From Strigops habroptila (lineage: Eukaryota > Chordata > Aves > Psittaciformes > Psittacidae): DNA of 64,000 nucleotides. The first letter of the stretch is position 1; each line of letters opens with the position of its first letter. Below the pieces are notes generated by a model. That model searched no databases. It had not been told where the DNA came from and saw only the letters and a list, made by a program, of their open reading frames with translations. Positions 36,791-64,000 of this stretch are shown piece by piece. The DNA lies in the NCBI RefSeq assembly GCF_004027225.2, contig NC_044277.2, forward strand, positions 71,859,900 through 71,923,899, written 5' to 3'. The position numbers and the translations under genes are program-made.

Positions 36791-39700
36791 GGGAACAACA
36801 GAACTGCTGTTATACCCACGCTGCGTTGCTGGGCCTTGTTTACAAGGTTTGTCCGGGAGAGGCAGCAGGGCAAGACCACGTGCTGAGCTTAGCACTGGCA
36901 GCAATGTGGCATGAGTGCACCACCGCTTGCTTTCCAGGGTGGAGTTTTCCCACTGGAAGAAATGCATGCACTGATTTCCCTGTGCTGCAGTCTCAGACAG
37001 GGGTTGTTCCAGGAACTAAACTGCCTTCTTTTACTGCCAAGGCTAAATTTGAGGGTTTTAGGCAGGAATTTTTCGAGGGGTCTGTATACATTGAAAAGTC
37101 TCACTGACTTCTAATAGGATTCAGACATTTAAGAAAAAAAAATAAATCACTTCAGTGGCACTACACTACGGTATATTGATTTTGCATCAATCTAAAGTAT
37201 GAAAATTATAACAAGCTTCTAAAGCAATTACTAACTTTAGGTAAATACTAAAGAAAAAGTTATAAGGGAGTATGCCATGTGGTGTTTTCCCTCCTTTCCT
37301 TTCTAGGCTTTTCAGTCAACAGATTATTTTCCGAAGGCTCCAGCTGCTCCTCCTAAGGGCATCTCTAAGTAGAACATAATCACACTATTCATTTAAACGC
37401 AGGAAATTTTTTCTTGCTTCTGCCTCTATCACACATAGAACCCCCTGCCATAAGTGCAAACATCTACAGTCCTGTGTTTCTAAAAACCAGCAACGCTAAC
37501 TAGAGGAATCTTGTAACTTTAAATATTTAATAGGAACTGCTTACAAGGATGGACTTATTAATTAGTGAACTTTAAACCTAGTGGTTTTTAAGACTTTCAC
37601 ATTCTCAAACTTAATGTGATTGCACATAAATTCTCTTTTGCCTTTCTTTTAAATTGTTTGCAGCAACCCACATTCAAAACCACCCAGGGAGAGGTTCAGC
37701 ACCTGGCCATCAAAGCTGCAGTAGGACATAGCTCAGCAGAGATACACAAACAAAACACACACAGTCTCACCATGCTCCCAGCCTGGGAAGCTAGGACAGC
37801 ATTTTCAGCCACCATGTAAAGCTTTGGGCATCTTTCTTTCTGGCAATCAAGGCAAGACTAACTGGGACAGAGCAAGTGGTGTAAGCAACCTCAATCTCTA
37901 GGGGTTTTTTTTGATAAGGAGTAAAACTGCTCATCAGCACAAGAAAATTGCCCTCCCAGCTTCCTGATGAAATCTCCCACTTGCACTTGACAGGAAAACA
38001 AAAAAAAACCCTCCAAAAAAATGTCGTAGATAATGCAGGACAATGGAACTATTCAAAGGATTTAAAATGATGCAGATGTGGGCTCTTATTCTAAGTTATA
38101 CCCAATTCCAGTCAGTTTATGATCCAATAACCTACTTTTCCTCCCAGATAAAAGCTTTCTACTCTCATTTTAGTCTGCCAGTGGTAAGCTCAGTCAAAAA
38201 AAAATCAGGACTGTTAATTTTCTATAAAGTTCTTAGCTTTTGCTGATTTGTCTGGATTGTCCGTATCAACGAGTATTCTTATCAGCTTAACTTGTCATAA
38301 ACTTGTATCCTTAGCAGAGCCACTGACCGAGACAAAGCTTAAACTGCTGCTCAGGGGCATCAGTAGATACAGGCACAATTCAAAATCTAATTCTGGTTTC
38401 TTCACATGAGTTTTACTCATTACTTGACCTTCTAGTAATTTAGGAAGATCATTACAGCGTAAAAAGATTAGATGGATTAAAATCAAGTCATCCTCAGGGT
38501 TGAGTACTGCAGATTGTGATGGCAATGAGGACTTAAAAATGATACTGGTCTTCCACTTCAAATGCCAGAACAAATGCAATGATATGAAAACCAACATTAT
38601 GTTTCATGCTTGAAGTTACTATTATTTTTTTCCTCATATACTTGTCGGAATTAGAAATTGTACTTTGCATACACCTTGATTCAAAAAAAATTTCTCCTAT
38701 GTTGCTCTTCAGCCTAAGGAGCTGCCAAAAAAGCACCTGTCCAATTGTAGCTCCCAATTCAAAGAACAAACTCAAACCTTAGCAAAGTACAAGGGCAAGG
38801 ACTGATGTTTTATTAACCTATTTTGCAGACTCTCAAGAGGAAAATGAGTCCTGGCAATGGGTCTTCACTGCATGAGACTAATATCTCATCAGAGGACATG
38901 GCATTATTTCACTTTTACATCTCTCCCTCAAGAATACTCCCTCTGATGAAGTAGTTCAAGGGCAAGCATCAGAAAGTCTGCTGTAACAAGGTACAGCAAA
39001 TGGATCCGAGCCACATTAGGACGTCATCAGTAAAAATAAACATGGTGAAACTCAGTTTGACAAGCAACACAAATATTTGCATAACCATGTGATTGGCATT
39101 GTCCTAGAAAAGGACAATACTTTGTACCATGAGTTACCTTCCTTTCAGGTCCACTTGATACAAGTACAAAGAGTACCGCTGAAACTAAGCCACAAAGGAT
39201 GGAATTTACAAGTTTCTGAGGTAGCCAACTATTTTTTTTTAAGGCAGATTAGGTAAATTAACCTTCTGCACCTAAATAAGCTCTTTTAAAGGTCTACTAT
39301 ACAACAGTATTTATACCTCCACAGGGTTTTTACAACTGTTATTTCAGCTATAAACAAGTATGTTGCAAAAATTAGAGATGACTCCCACCTGAAGAAATGA
39401 TGGAGAAACAGATGACTGCAGCAGATTTGAGGGACAGTCACAGGCTTTTAAAACAGGCACATTTCAAGGTACAAGTCTGAGGCATGCTCAGCATAGCCGA
39501 TGATCTAGTTAATGACATTTACTAGCTGTGCCTGTCAAGCAATTCGTCACTCTGAAGAATTTCAGACATCAGTCTCTGGCAAAATGCATTCCGCATTTTT
39601 GTTTCCAGATGCATGATTTTATTAACCAGGTTGTCAGTTATTTATCCTATACATGCATTTGTATGCATACTCACACTGATTCCCTTACCCATTTAAGAAC

Positions 39701-39869
39701 TTCTGTAAGTAGTCATCAGACTGGGTGGTAGATGGGGTAAGTAATATTAAGAGAAAAAATGTTCTTCTAGAACTAATGTGTCTTGAATGGAACAAGTTTT
39801 TTCTTCTGAAGGAATTCCTGACCAGTTACACAGGTAGTTCGTTTGTACATACCACTATTCCATTTCAAA

Positions 39870-40136
39870 TATGGGCTTTAGCTTTTATTGGTGCATGGTC
39901 TGTTGCCAGCAACAGACACAGAAACCCACCAGTAATACGGAGCTTAAAATGGTAAAAAGAAGACACACTTGAAAAGAAATCTCTTTATATATAGTTTTCA
40001 CTTAAAAAATAAAATAGGTGAAACTTTAAAAGAGGAACATCCCATTCCAACTGAAATTTTAAAATACACTTCCATGCTAAAAGCACAAGTCTGGATGTCA
40101 GCCTCATAGAAGCTGCCAAGTAATAGAGAAAGAAAC
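39870..40136 (-). other. NSUN2: NSUN2 3' UTR (estimated)
   Basis: Sequence follows the NSUN2 TAG on the minus strand. The first canonical poly(A) hexamer met is at 39884-39889, which gives a short UTR of about 260 bases. A second AATAAA lies at 39618-39623. The extent is a guess without transcript data. Confidence 0.45.
39884..39889 (-). terminator. Candidate NSUN2 polyadenylation signal
   Basis: TTTATT on the plus strand is AATAAA in the NSUN2 sense. It lies about 250 bases beyond the stop, with a modest G/T-rich stretch (GTGGTATGT) downstream. Confidence 0.4.
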
Positions 40137-57873
<17,737 letters not shown>

Positions 57874-58190
57874 ATGGGGGTCAGCGGCGTGTGCGCGCTG
57901 TGGCGGCGGGTGTCGGGCCCGGAGGAGCAGCGGCTGATGGAGCTCCTCTCGTACGGGCTGGTGGCGATGGGCGCCGGCTCCGCCGTGCTGCTCCGCTTCA
58001 TACGCATGCCCTACGGGCGTTACTCCTCGCGGCGCTTCGGCTGGCTGCTGCCCGCCCGCCCCGCATGGGCGCTGCAGGAGCTGCCCTCTCTCCTCGTCCC
58101 GATCGGGCTCGCCGCCTGCGGCGGGGCGGTCACCGCCGACTGGCCCAATCGCATTCTGCTGGGCTGCTTCGTCGTGCACTACGTACAGAG
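57874..58190 (+). CDS. SRD5A1: SRD5A1 coding exon 1
   Basis: Encodes 105 codons plus two bases (AG) of Arg106, before donor GTGCGG. It includes the QELPS motif and two membrane segments. It is GC-rich because it lies in the shared CpG island. The start could be 42 bases further upstream (57832). Confidence 0.9.
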
Positions 58191-60453
58191 GTGCGGCGGA
58201 ATCCGCGACAGAGCGCTCGTCTGGGGCGGGGGGTGCCCCCTTCGGGCTCGCCCGGAAAGTGGAGCGGAACAGGGGGTGGTGGCAGGGGAACGGGTGCCGT
58301 TCTACGGCAGTTCAGGGTCAGTCCCGGCAAAAATACTTGGCTGCTGTTGTCCGGCTACAGGGAGTGAAATTCTGCTGTTGATTAATTATTATTAATTGTT
58401 ATTATTCGAGATAACAGTCACTAAAGTCTTTTCTGCATGTGGTTAAGATGCTCTAGGTTTTTACATGAGCTGAGCTCAATTACTTAATTGTGGCGGCGCG
58501 GTGCTCGCTGCTTTGTCCTGCTATGTGAGGTGCAGTGGAGCGCTCGGGGATCTTTCAGAACAGAATATTTGGTGCTCTTCCAGTATGCCTTATTATCTCT
58601 GTCATATAGCCGTAGCTCTCGTAGTGACCCCCGTTTAAGCAATGACTTGACCAGGTAGTTGTAAGAACACAATGTTCCAACAAGGAAAGATCAGCTCTGG
58701 ATGCTGATGTAATTTTACTATGGGAAACGGTAGTGATTTTCCAATTCCATGGTGTTCACTTTGGGAATTTGACTCGATGATCCTTGTGGGTCCCTCCCAG
58801 CTCAGGATATTCAAGGATTAGTTAAAGCACTAGCAGAGCTAGGGCTGGGTGCCCTGTATTACCATGCAGTCAATGGTATTTGGATATTCTGTAAGCTACT
58901 TGGGAGAAAGCAGCCTGACTAAAGCTTAGGCAAGATTTTGCTGTTCCCATCAAGTCATTGATGGTAGCTACTGGTAATACTCCATAAGTGACGTTGCTAC
59001 CATGTTAATACGGCAGAGAGAAATTTATCAGACTAATTTTAAGTGGAATGTGTGATGTATGTGTTGGTATCAGCTACATACAACAGTTGTTGTGCAGCAC
59101 TTATTGTGAGAGGCTCTTGGTTTTAACCAAAAGTATTCCACATCCTGGTGGTAGAGAGGGATGCAGTGTACGGTTGGCCTGGCAGCTGACTGGCTTTGCA
59201 AACTCAGGACTGTGTCTTTAACTCCCTTTTTTTCCATCCTTAAGAGTACAGAGATTAGCTTTTACATGGGGTAGTAGCTCATCCCCTGTGTCTGAGAAAA
59301 TCTGGAAACGCAAGGTCAAGGCTTACACAGAAAGCTGAGCTGTACTGCAGTTTCTTTTTTGCAGCTGCTTATTGCTGTCTCTGAACAGAGGGACTGTTCT
59401 GTAGGTGAATGTAGACTGTTATCCGTTTGTTGTAACCTAGCGAGCTTTAAATAATCATATTAATAATTTCATTACGCTTTCTTGAAAGCCGTCACGGTTT
59501 TGCTTCCTCTGGAAAGGTTCCTCTGAAGCAGTAATCCTGGAGTAGCTGGAAAAACACACGAAGAATGCTCAGGCTACAGTAATCCTGTATCATTATAGAT
59601 TGCAATTAAATTGATAGGTGATTGGAAGTTGGCTAGCCATGCGGGATGAAGCACAGAAACCCTCACTTGCTTTTCTTGTTTGGAACTTGTGTTTTTACTG
59701 ATGTAATCACCCAAGAAAAGCAATCAAGATTCCTTTCCCGAAGAAGACAGCAGCTGTGGATTTGTCACCTGTCTTTACCAGGTGTCATAGGCTAGGCCAA
59801 GACTGTCAAGGCAAAGCAATTAATATTTTTAAGTCACTTTAAGGAGGAAACTGAGTTTAGTTAGGTTAATTTCAAGGAGACTGACTTTCCCCCTGGAAGT
59901 GCTGGTGGATTTGGTGCAGGGATTGTGAGACCTGGCTCATTTCAGAAAGCTTGATGATACTAATGAGGACTTGGGAACACAGGAGGATGAAACTATGCCA
60001 TGTTTAAAATGTCAGTTGCCTTTACTGCTATGGTCAAAGTAATTGCCTTGGATACAAGGTTCAACAAATCTGTCGTAAGGAGTGAGAGGACTGATCTTGT
60101 AACTCTGATGAGGCAATAAAATCTTTTAGGTGTCAGAGCAAGTGTAACTATCCTTCTGAACTGGGATCAAAGACTGCTGAGAATTTCAAAAGCAGGATAA
60201 TATGGACTGTGGATTACAGTTCTGGACATCAAAAATACCTTTTCTGTTTGTTAATGCAACAGTTTTTCTTTCCTTGTTTGCTATAGGGCACTCATATTTC
60301 CTCTTCTGATCCGGGAAGGAAAACCAACACCATTTTTCACTTTTGTGCTGGCGCTTCTGTTCTGTGTTTATAATGGATATTTGCAAGGCCGAAGCTTAAG
60401 CAACTATGCAAAATACCCTTCAGGCTGGTTAAAAGATCCGCGTTTCATTACAG
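57874..60453 (+). CDS. SRD5A1: Steroid 5-alpha-reductase 1, exons 1-2 (3' part beyond window)
   Basis: SRD5A1 is an ER-membrane enzyme that reduces the 4,5 double bond of testosterone, progesterone and related steroids with NADPH. Exons 57874-58190 and 60287-60453 encode about 161 residues; the family usually has about 255-260 in five exons, so the rest lies to the right. Visible features are a hydrophobic segment at 24-40, then PARPAWALQELPS with Gln68 and Glu69 (equivalent to the pocket residues Gln56/Glu57 of SRD5A2), a second hydrophobic stretch, VVHYVQR, then FVLALLFCVYNGYLQGRSLS and WLKDPRFITG. The ATG at 57874 has a strong context (G at -3 and +4). An in-frame ATG at 57832 would add 14 residues but has C at -3. 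The paralogue SRD5A2 is less likely because of synteny with NSUN2. Confidence 0.93.
58191..60286 (+). other. SRD5A1: SRD5A1 intron 1
   Basis: A 2.1 kb intron from GTGCGG to TTGCTATAG. The first 100 bases are still CpG-rich. A weak CR1 tail remnant lies at 58766-58812. Nothing else was recognised. Confidence 0.88.
58766..58812 (+). mobile_element. Probable CR1 3' tail remnant
   Basis: The block 'gactcgatgatccttgtgggtccctcccagctcagg' resembles a CR1 tail, but the terminal repeat is replaced by 'atattcaagg'. It is short and diverged. Confidence 0.5.
60287..60453 (+). CDS. SRD5A1: SRD5A1 coding exon 2
   Basis: One base completes Arg106, then 55 codons follow (ALIFPLLIREGKPTP to DPRFIT) and one base of the next Gly. 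The acceptor is GCTATAG and the donor GTGAGT. The NGYLQ and DPRF motifs are conserved in 5-alpha-reductases. Confidence 0.94.
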
Positions 60454-63400
60454 GTGAGTTAAAACATGTTATGAGAATATTAGGTGTAGTTTTCCTTTGT
60501 CTTCGCAGCTTTTTATTTTTCATTATAATTTTATAGTGTCTTCAATCCCATTTTATAACTTTTCTCATAGCTAATTCTTTTGTTTGCTGTAGCTGGAAGC
60601 CTTTTAACCTTTTTTTCTTTTAGAACTGTGAACTGACAGTTCCTCCCACAATGTCAGGGTTAGATGAGCTGACTTGTCATATTTATTCTTTAACACCAAA
60701 GTAAATATGGGTCACGTAGTTTGGGGTTTTTGTTGTTTTGTTTTTGAAGATAAGAACTTGAGGCCTGAAATGAAACCATCAGTATACAGGTTTAGAACAA
60801 ACAAAGCAGATTTTCCATGTAACGTGTAGATTAAAGTGAAATCCCGTGTTTCTCAATGTCCTAGGTACTAAAGGTTTGTATGTGGCCAAACAGAAGTGAA
60901 CGAATTCATGGAGTAAAAATCCAGTAAGGGTAGCTGCTAAATACCAAGATACCATTTCTAATGCCCAAAGTTCTCAGTGCTAGGGTCTTTGGGCATGCCT
61001 GCACACTCAGGCACCAGCCCACCCACCCTTGTAATAGGAGTGGGCTTTGACAAAGAACATTACTAGTCCTCAAGGAAGGGTGCGGAGGGGTGAATCGCTC
61101 CTATCATGAGATGAGGTTGCATTTATACCTGAAACCATGCATGTGATTAAAAAGCTAAGATGTTTACTGGTACCAGGAAGATCTTTTTGATCTGAAGATA
61201 AACTAGAATATTTCTCCTCGTCAGTCAAAGGCATAATACTGGGCTGTGTGGATCCTTGATCTGACCCAGTACCACTCTTTTTATTTTAGAGTCAGAGCAA
61301 ATCAGTGTTTCAGATTTCTCAAGACTTTTAGAATAAGAAGCTTTTAGCTTTACTGCAGTGTTATTGTGGATGACAATAGACTGCTGTGTTAAATGCTGTC
61401 ATGACTGTAAGATTGACAAAATGTCAATCTCAAAATAGATTCTCTTGCCAAGATTAGAAGGCGGTACTGCTTGTGTTCTAAAAACAGAGAAATTGAGGCA
61501 CAAGGGAATTACTTCAGTGGGTGGTAGGCACTTGATGTACTTGAAATTCTCTTGGTATTTTTGAAATTCCAGTCTGCTTAAACTTGGATCTGACCAAAAA
61601 AAAAAAAAGTTTAAAAGATCCATGGATCAAAACTATTGAAGACTGATGCACTATGGACTTGTTTCTGGTGTCCTAGTTTAGGACCTTAATCAAAAGATAT
61701 CTCAATATAGTGCTGTTAAATCATAAGTCAGGAGCCATAAAACAATTCATCCTTACTGTAAGGTCTTAAAAACTTAAGGTCATAAGACTGCTGCTCAGGT
61801 TTCCTTGGTTTGTTTTTTGTGTCAAGGAGTTCTGAAAGATATAAATGTATAAATAATAATAGCTAGGTTCATCTGCCTTCTGTTGTTTGGGTTTGTTTGT
61901 TGTGTTTTGGTGGTGGTTTTTTTTTCCCCAGATAATACCAGTTTAGAATATATGCTTATATATATTTATTTCCAGTAATGCTAATCGTAAGCAAAGTGTT
62001 GCTTTCATGACTGTTTTGAGTAAAAATATTGCTTTAAAAAGTTATCCTGAAAACTAAGAAAGTGAACATTCCTGGTAATGGTATTAATGGTACTATTAGG
62101 AGTACTATTAATTATTAGTATTATTAATTAGTACTGTTATTAGATCTATTAATGGTACTATTATTAATACTATTAGTAATGCTGCTATTAATGGTAGCAA
62201 CCATTCTGGGTGTCACTTGCTGGCTTTTCTGAATGTTATTACAGTAAATCTTTAGTTTGGCATGGCTATGAAACAGCCAAACTGAAGACATCTTGTTTCT
62301 TCCTGTACTGGAACATCTTTTGGGCTTTTGGGTTTTTCTTATTGTTTTATAGTGCACATCAAGATATTGGAACACAGTGAATGTTTATAATTGCTATTCG
62401 GTATTCATCTCAGCTAGATGCCTCCAAATGTCTGCAGTTTATGCTCGTAGCCTTGTTCAACTCAAATGCAGCAGTGCTATATTGTACACTGGATACTCCC
62501 TGAACAACAGGATTATTATGTTCTAGTTCTTAAAAAACATCTGGCAGAAAAAATGAGGAAAAGATTAGAAAATAACAATAGAAAGAAGGCATATTTGCTG
62601 AGGGTTAACAAAGTATTTCTTCAGTCTATATAAAGTTACTAGTGGAAGAGAAATGGGAGAGTGTCTACAAGTAGCAGCTAAACAAGGTTCAGTAGCTGGA
62701 AGCTGAAATTAGATAAATTTGCAGTGAAGACAAAAATTTGGAGAAGTGAGGCTGATTGACCATCATGGTGGCAGGTTTCAAACAGCTGATGTGTTCTCTG
62801 TGAAGCCTTAATATACAGATTGACTGTTTTCAGATGTTTAGGAGTTAATTCTGGAAAAGCAATTCCTTATATCTACACCAGCAATTGATTTGGAGCAGCA
62901 TACAGTTTTGATGTGGTTTGCTCACAGTTTCTCTGGACTGGAGCTAGGTTTAGGTCAGAGCGGAGAGCTTCGAATGCAGTATAACACTTGATAAAACCAT
63001 GAGCTTGCAAATCGGTGTGGAAGCAACTTCATAATCTTTCAGCATGTACGTTACACACATGTGCCAATAGAAAGCCTGTGAACTTACTGAAAGAACTCAT
63101 GATACCCTGAAGTGATGAATGCTACAAACAGGGATATATGCACCTGCATGTTTCACCCTTATGTTCTTTCCTAATCTGTCTGCACTTCTCGTTGGAAGCT
63201 GTTTTCTTCCTTTGCTTGCTTTAGCTTCATCAAACCCTTTGCAGTATGCCAGTATGCCATATGTCTTGTCTTACTATTTTAAATCCCCATTTAACCACTT
63301 CCTTTCATGTTGATGGCTAACCCTTCTGTTCATCAAAACACTTTTGTTTGCAGTAGCTTCTGCAGAACATCAGCACATAATCTGTTGTGTGAGGCTTTTT

Positions 63401-64000
63401 ATCTGGCAGTCAGGCAACCAAGCACACATGCCACCTCTGCTGTCTATACAGAATAGACATGAGGAGAGCATGGGTGTTGTCCATACCTGGGTATGGTCTC
63501 ATGACCAAGGGATGTGGGTTAGTCAGTATCTCTCCTAATATCTGTCAGCATCTGGATGCTCCAAATAATTGTGTGCCGCCTTGGAAAGACTAAACACACG
63601 TATGAGATGAGGCACTTGTTCATCGAAGTGTCTACAAGGCACTTCCAGCACACCCATAGAAATTGGCCTTCTGCTGTTTTTTATACATCATCTTGCACTG
63701 CATGTTCCTGAATCCCAGAGCGGGGAGGTGAACCAGGCAGCAGTTACCATGCTGTCACTCTGAAATAGTCTGCAGAAGAAGAGTAGGTCATTTTGCATGA
63801 GGTTCTATATGGGAAAGGGTGAAGAGGGCACTGGTGCAACAATGCATACGTGCTGTTCTGTTGCGTTACATTGTTTGGTAATACGCACCTAGTTAGTCCT
63901 TCTTATGCAAGGGTTCTCCTAATATGAAGCCAGGCCTTAATCTCCAGGTTTATCCAGATGGAGAAAAGCCTCTTGAGTTAAATAGATGACCTCACAAGAC
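60454..64000 (+). other. SRD5A1: SRD5A1 intron 2 (partial)
   Basis: The stretch from the exon 2 donor to the window end is AT-rich. It contains an ATT/TACT-type imperfect repeat at 62075-62205. I searched by eye for an exon 3 resembling the human one and did not find it, so the intron probably runs past the edge. Confidence 0.8.
62075..62205. repeat. Imperfect ATT/ACT-rich repeat
   Basis: The words TATTAATGGTACTATT, TATTATTAAT and ACTATTA recur irregularly over about 130 bp. This looks like a decayed trinucleotide-like satellite. Confidence 0.75.

Larger units (their letters stand above)
18591..39870. other. Intergenic region between UBE2QL1 and NSUN2
   Basis: About 21 kb lie between two convergent genes. 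It holds CR1 fragments of several ages (23869, 27797, 28424, 30384, 31290, 33560 and 36330), an AT/GT microsatellite at 25557 and an A/C-rich repeat at 29419. A purine-rich tract lies at about 20310-20420. The remaining sequence is AT-rich, and none of its short ORFs resembles a known protein or shows splice-linked coding structure. I cannot exclude non-coding transcripts or distal regulatory elements. Confidence 0.7.

Overview
The window is vertebrate nuclear DNA, almost certainly from a bird. It contains long introns with GT-AG splice sites and GC-rich promoters. It also carries many CR1 LINE fragments whose 3' ends close with the avian-type ATTCTATG repeat. Three protein-coding genes can be read exon by exon: UBE2QL1 (+), NSUN2 (-) and SRD5A1 (+). 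As I recall, this is the same order and orientation as on human chromosome 5p15.31, so the block is conserved synteny.

Layout. 1-18.6 kb: UBE2QL1, with a GC-rich first exon at the left edge (codons 371-724), one 16.5 kb intron, a second coding exon at 17232-17363 and a 3' UTR. 18.6-39.9 kb: intergenic DNA with old and young CR1 pieces and simple repeats, and no gene that I can support. 39.9-57.5 kb: NSUN2 on the minus strand, complete, with 19 coding exons that join in frame to 795 codons plus stop. 57.5-57.9 kb: a GC-rich, TATA-less divergent promoter shared by NSUN2 and SRD5A1. 57.9-64 kb: SRD5A1 exons 1 and 2 of an expected five; the window ends inside intron 2.

The gene products are a ubiquitin-conjugating enzyme of the Q family, an RNA cytosine-5 methyltransferase and a steroid 5-alpha-reductase. 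They share no pathway. Only NSUN2 and SRD5A1 are linked in a regulatory sense, through their head-to-head promoter.

I found no evidence of a previously undescribed biological system; this is an ordinary amniote locus. The observations most worth checking are: an open, GC3-biased frame running at least 123 codons upstream of the usual UBE2QL1 start; a 93-nt first NSUN2 intron made largely of GGGGA repeats; an inverted CR1 pair in the UBE2QL1 intron; and a Glu-to-Lys change created at an NSUN2 splice junction. Protein comparisons with human sequences are from memory, not from a search.
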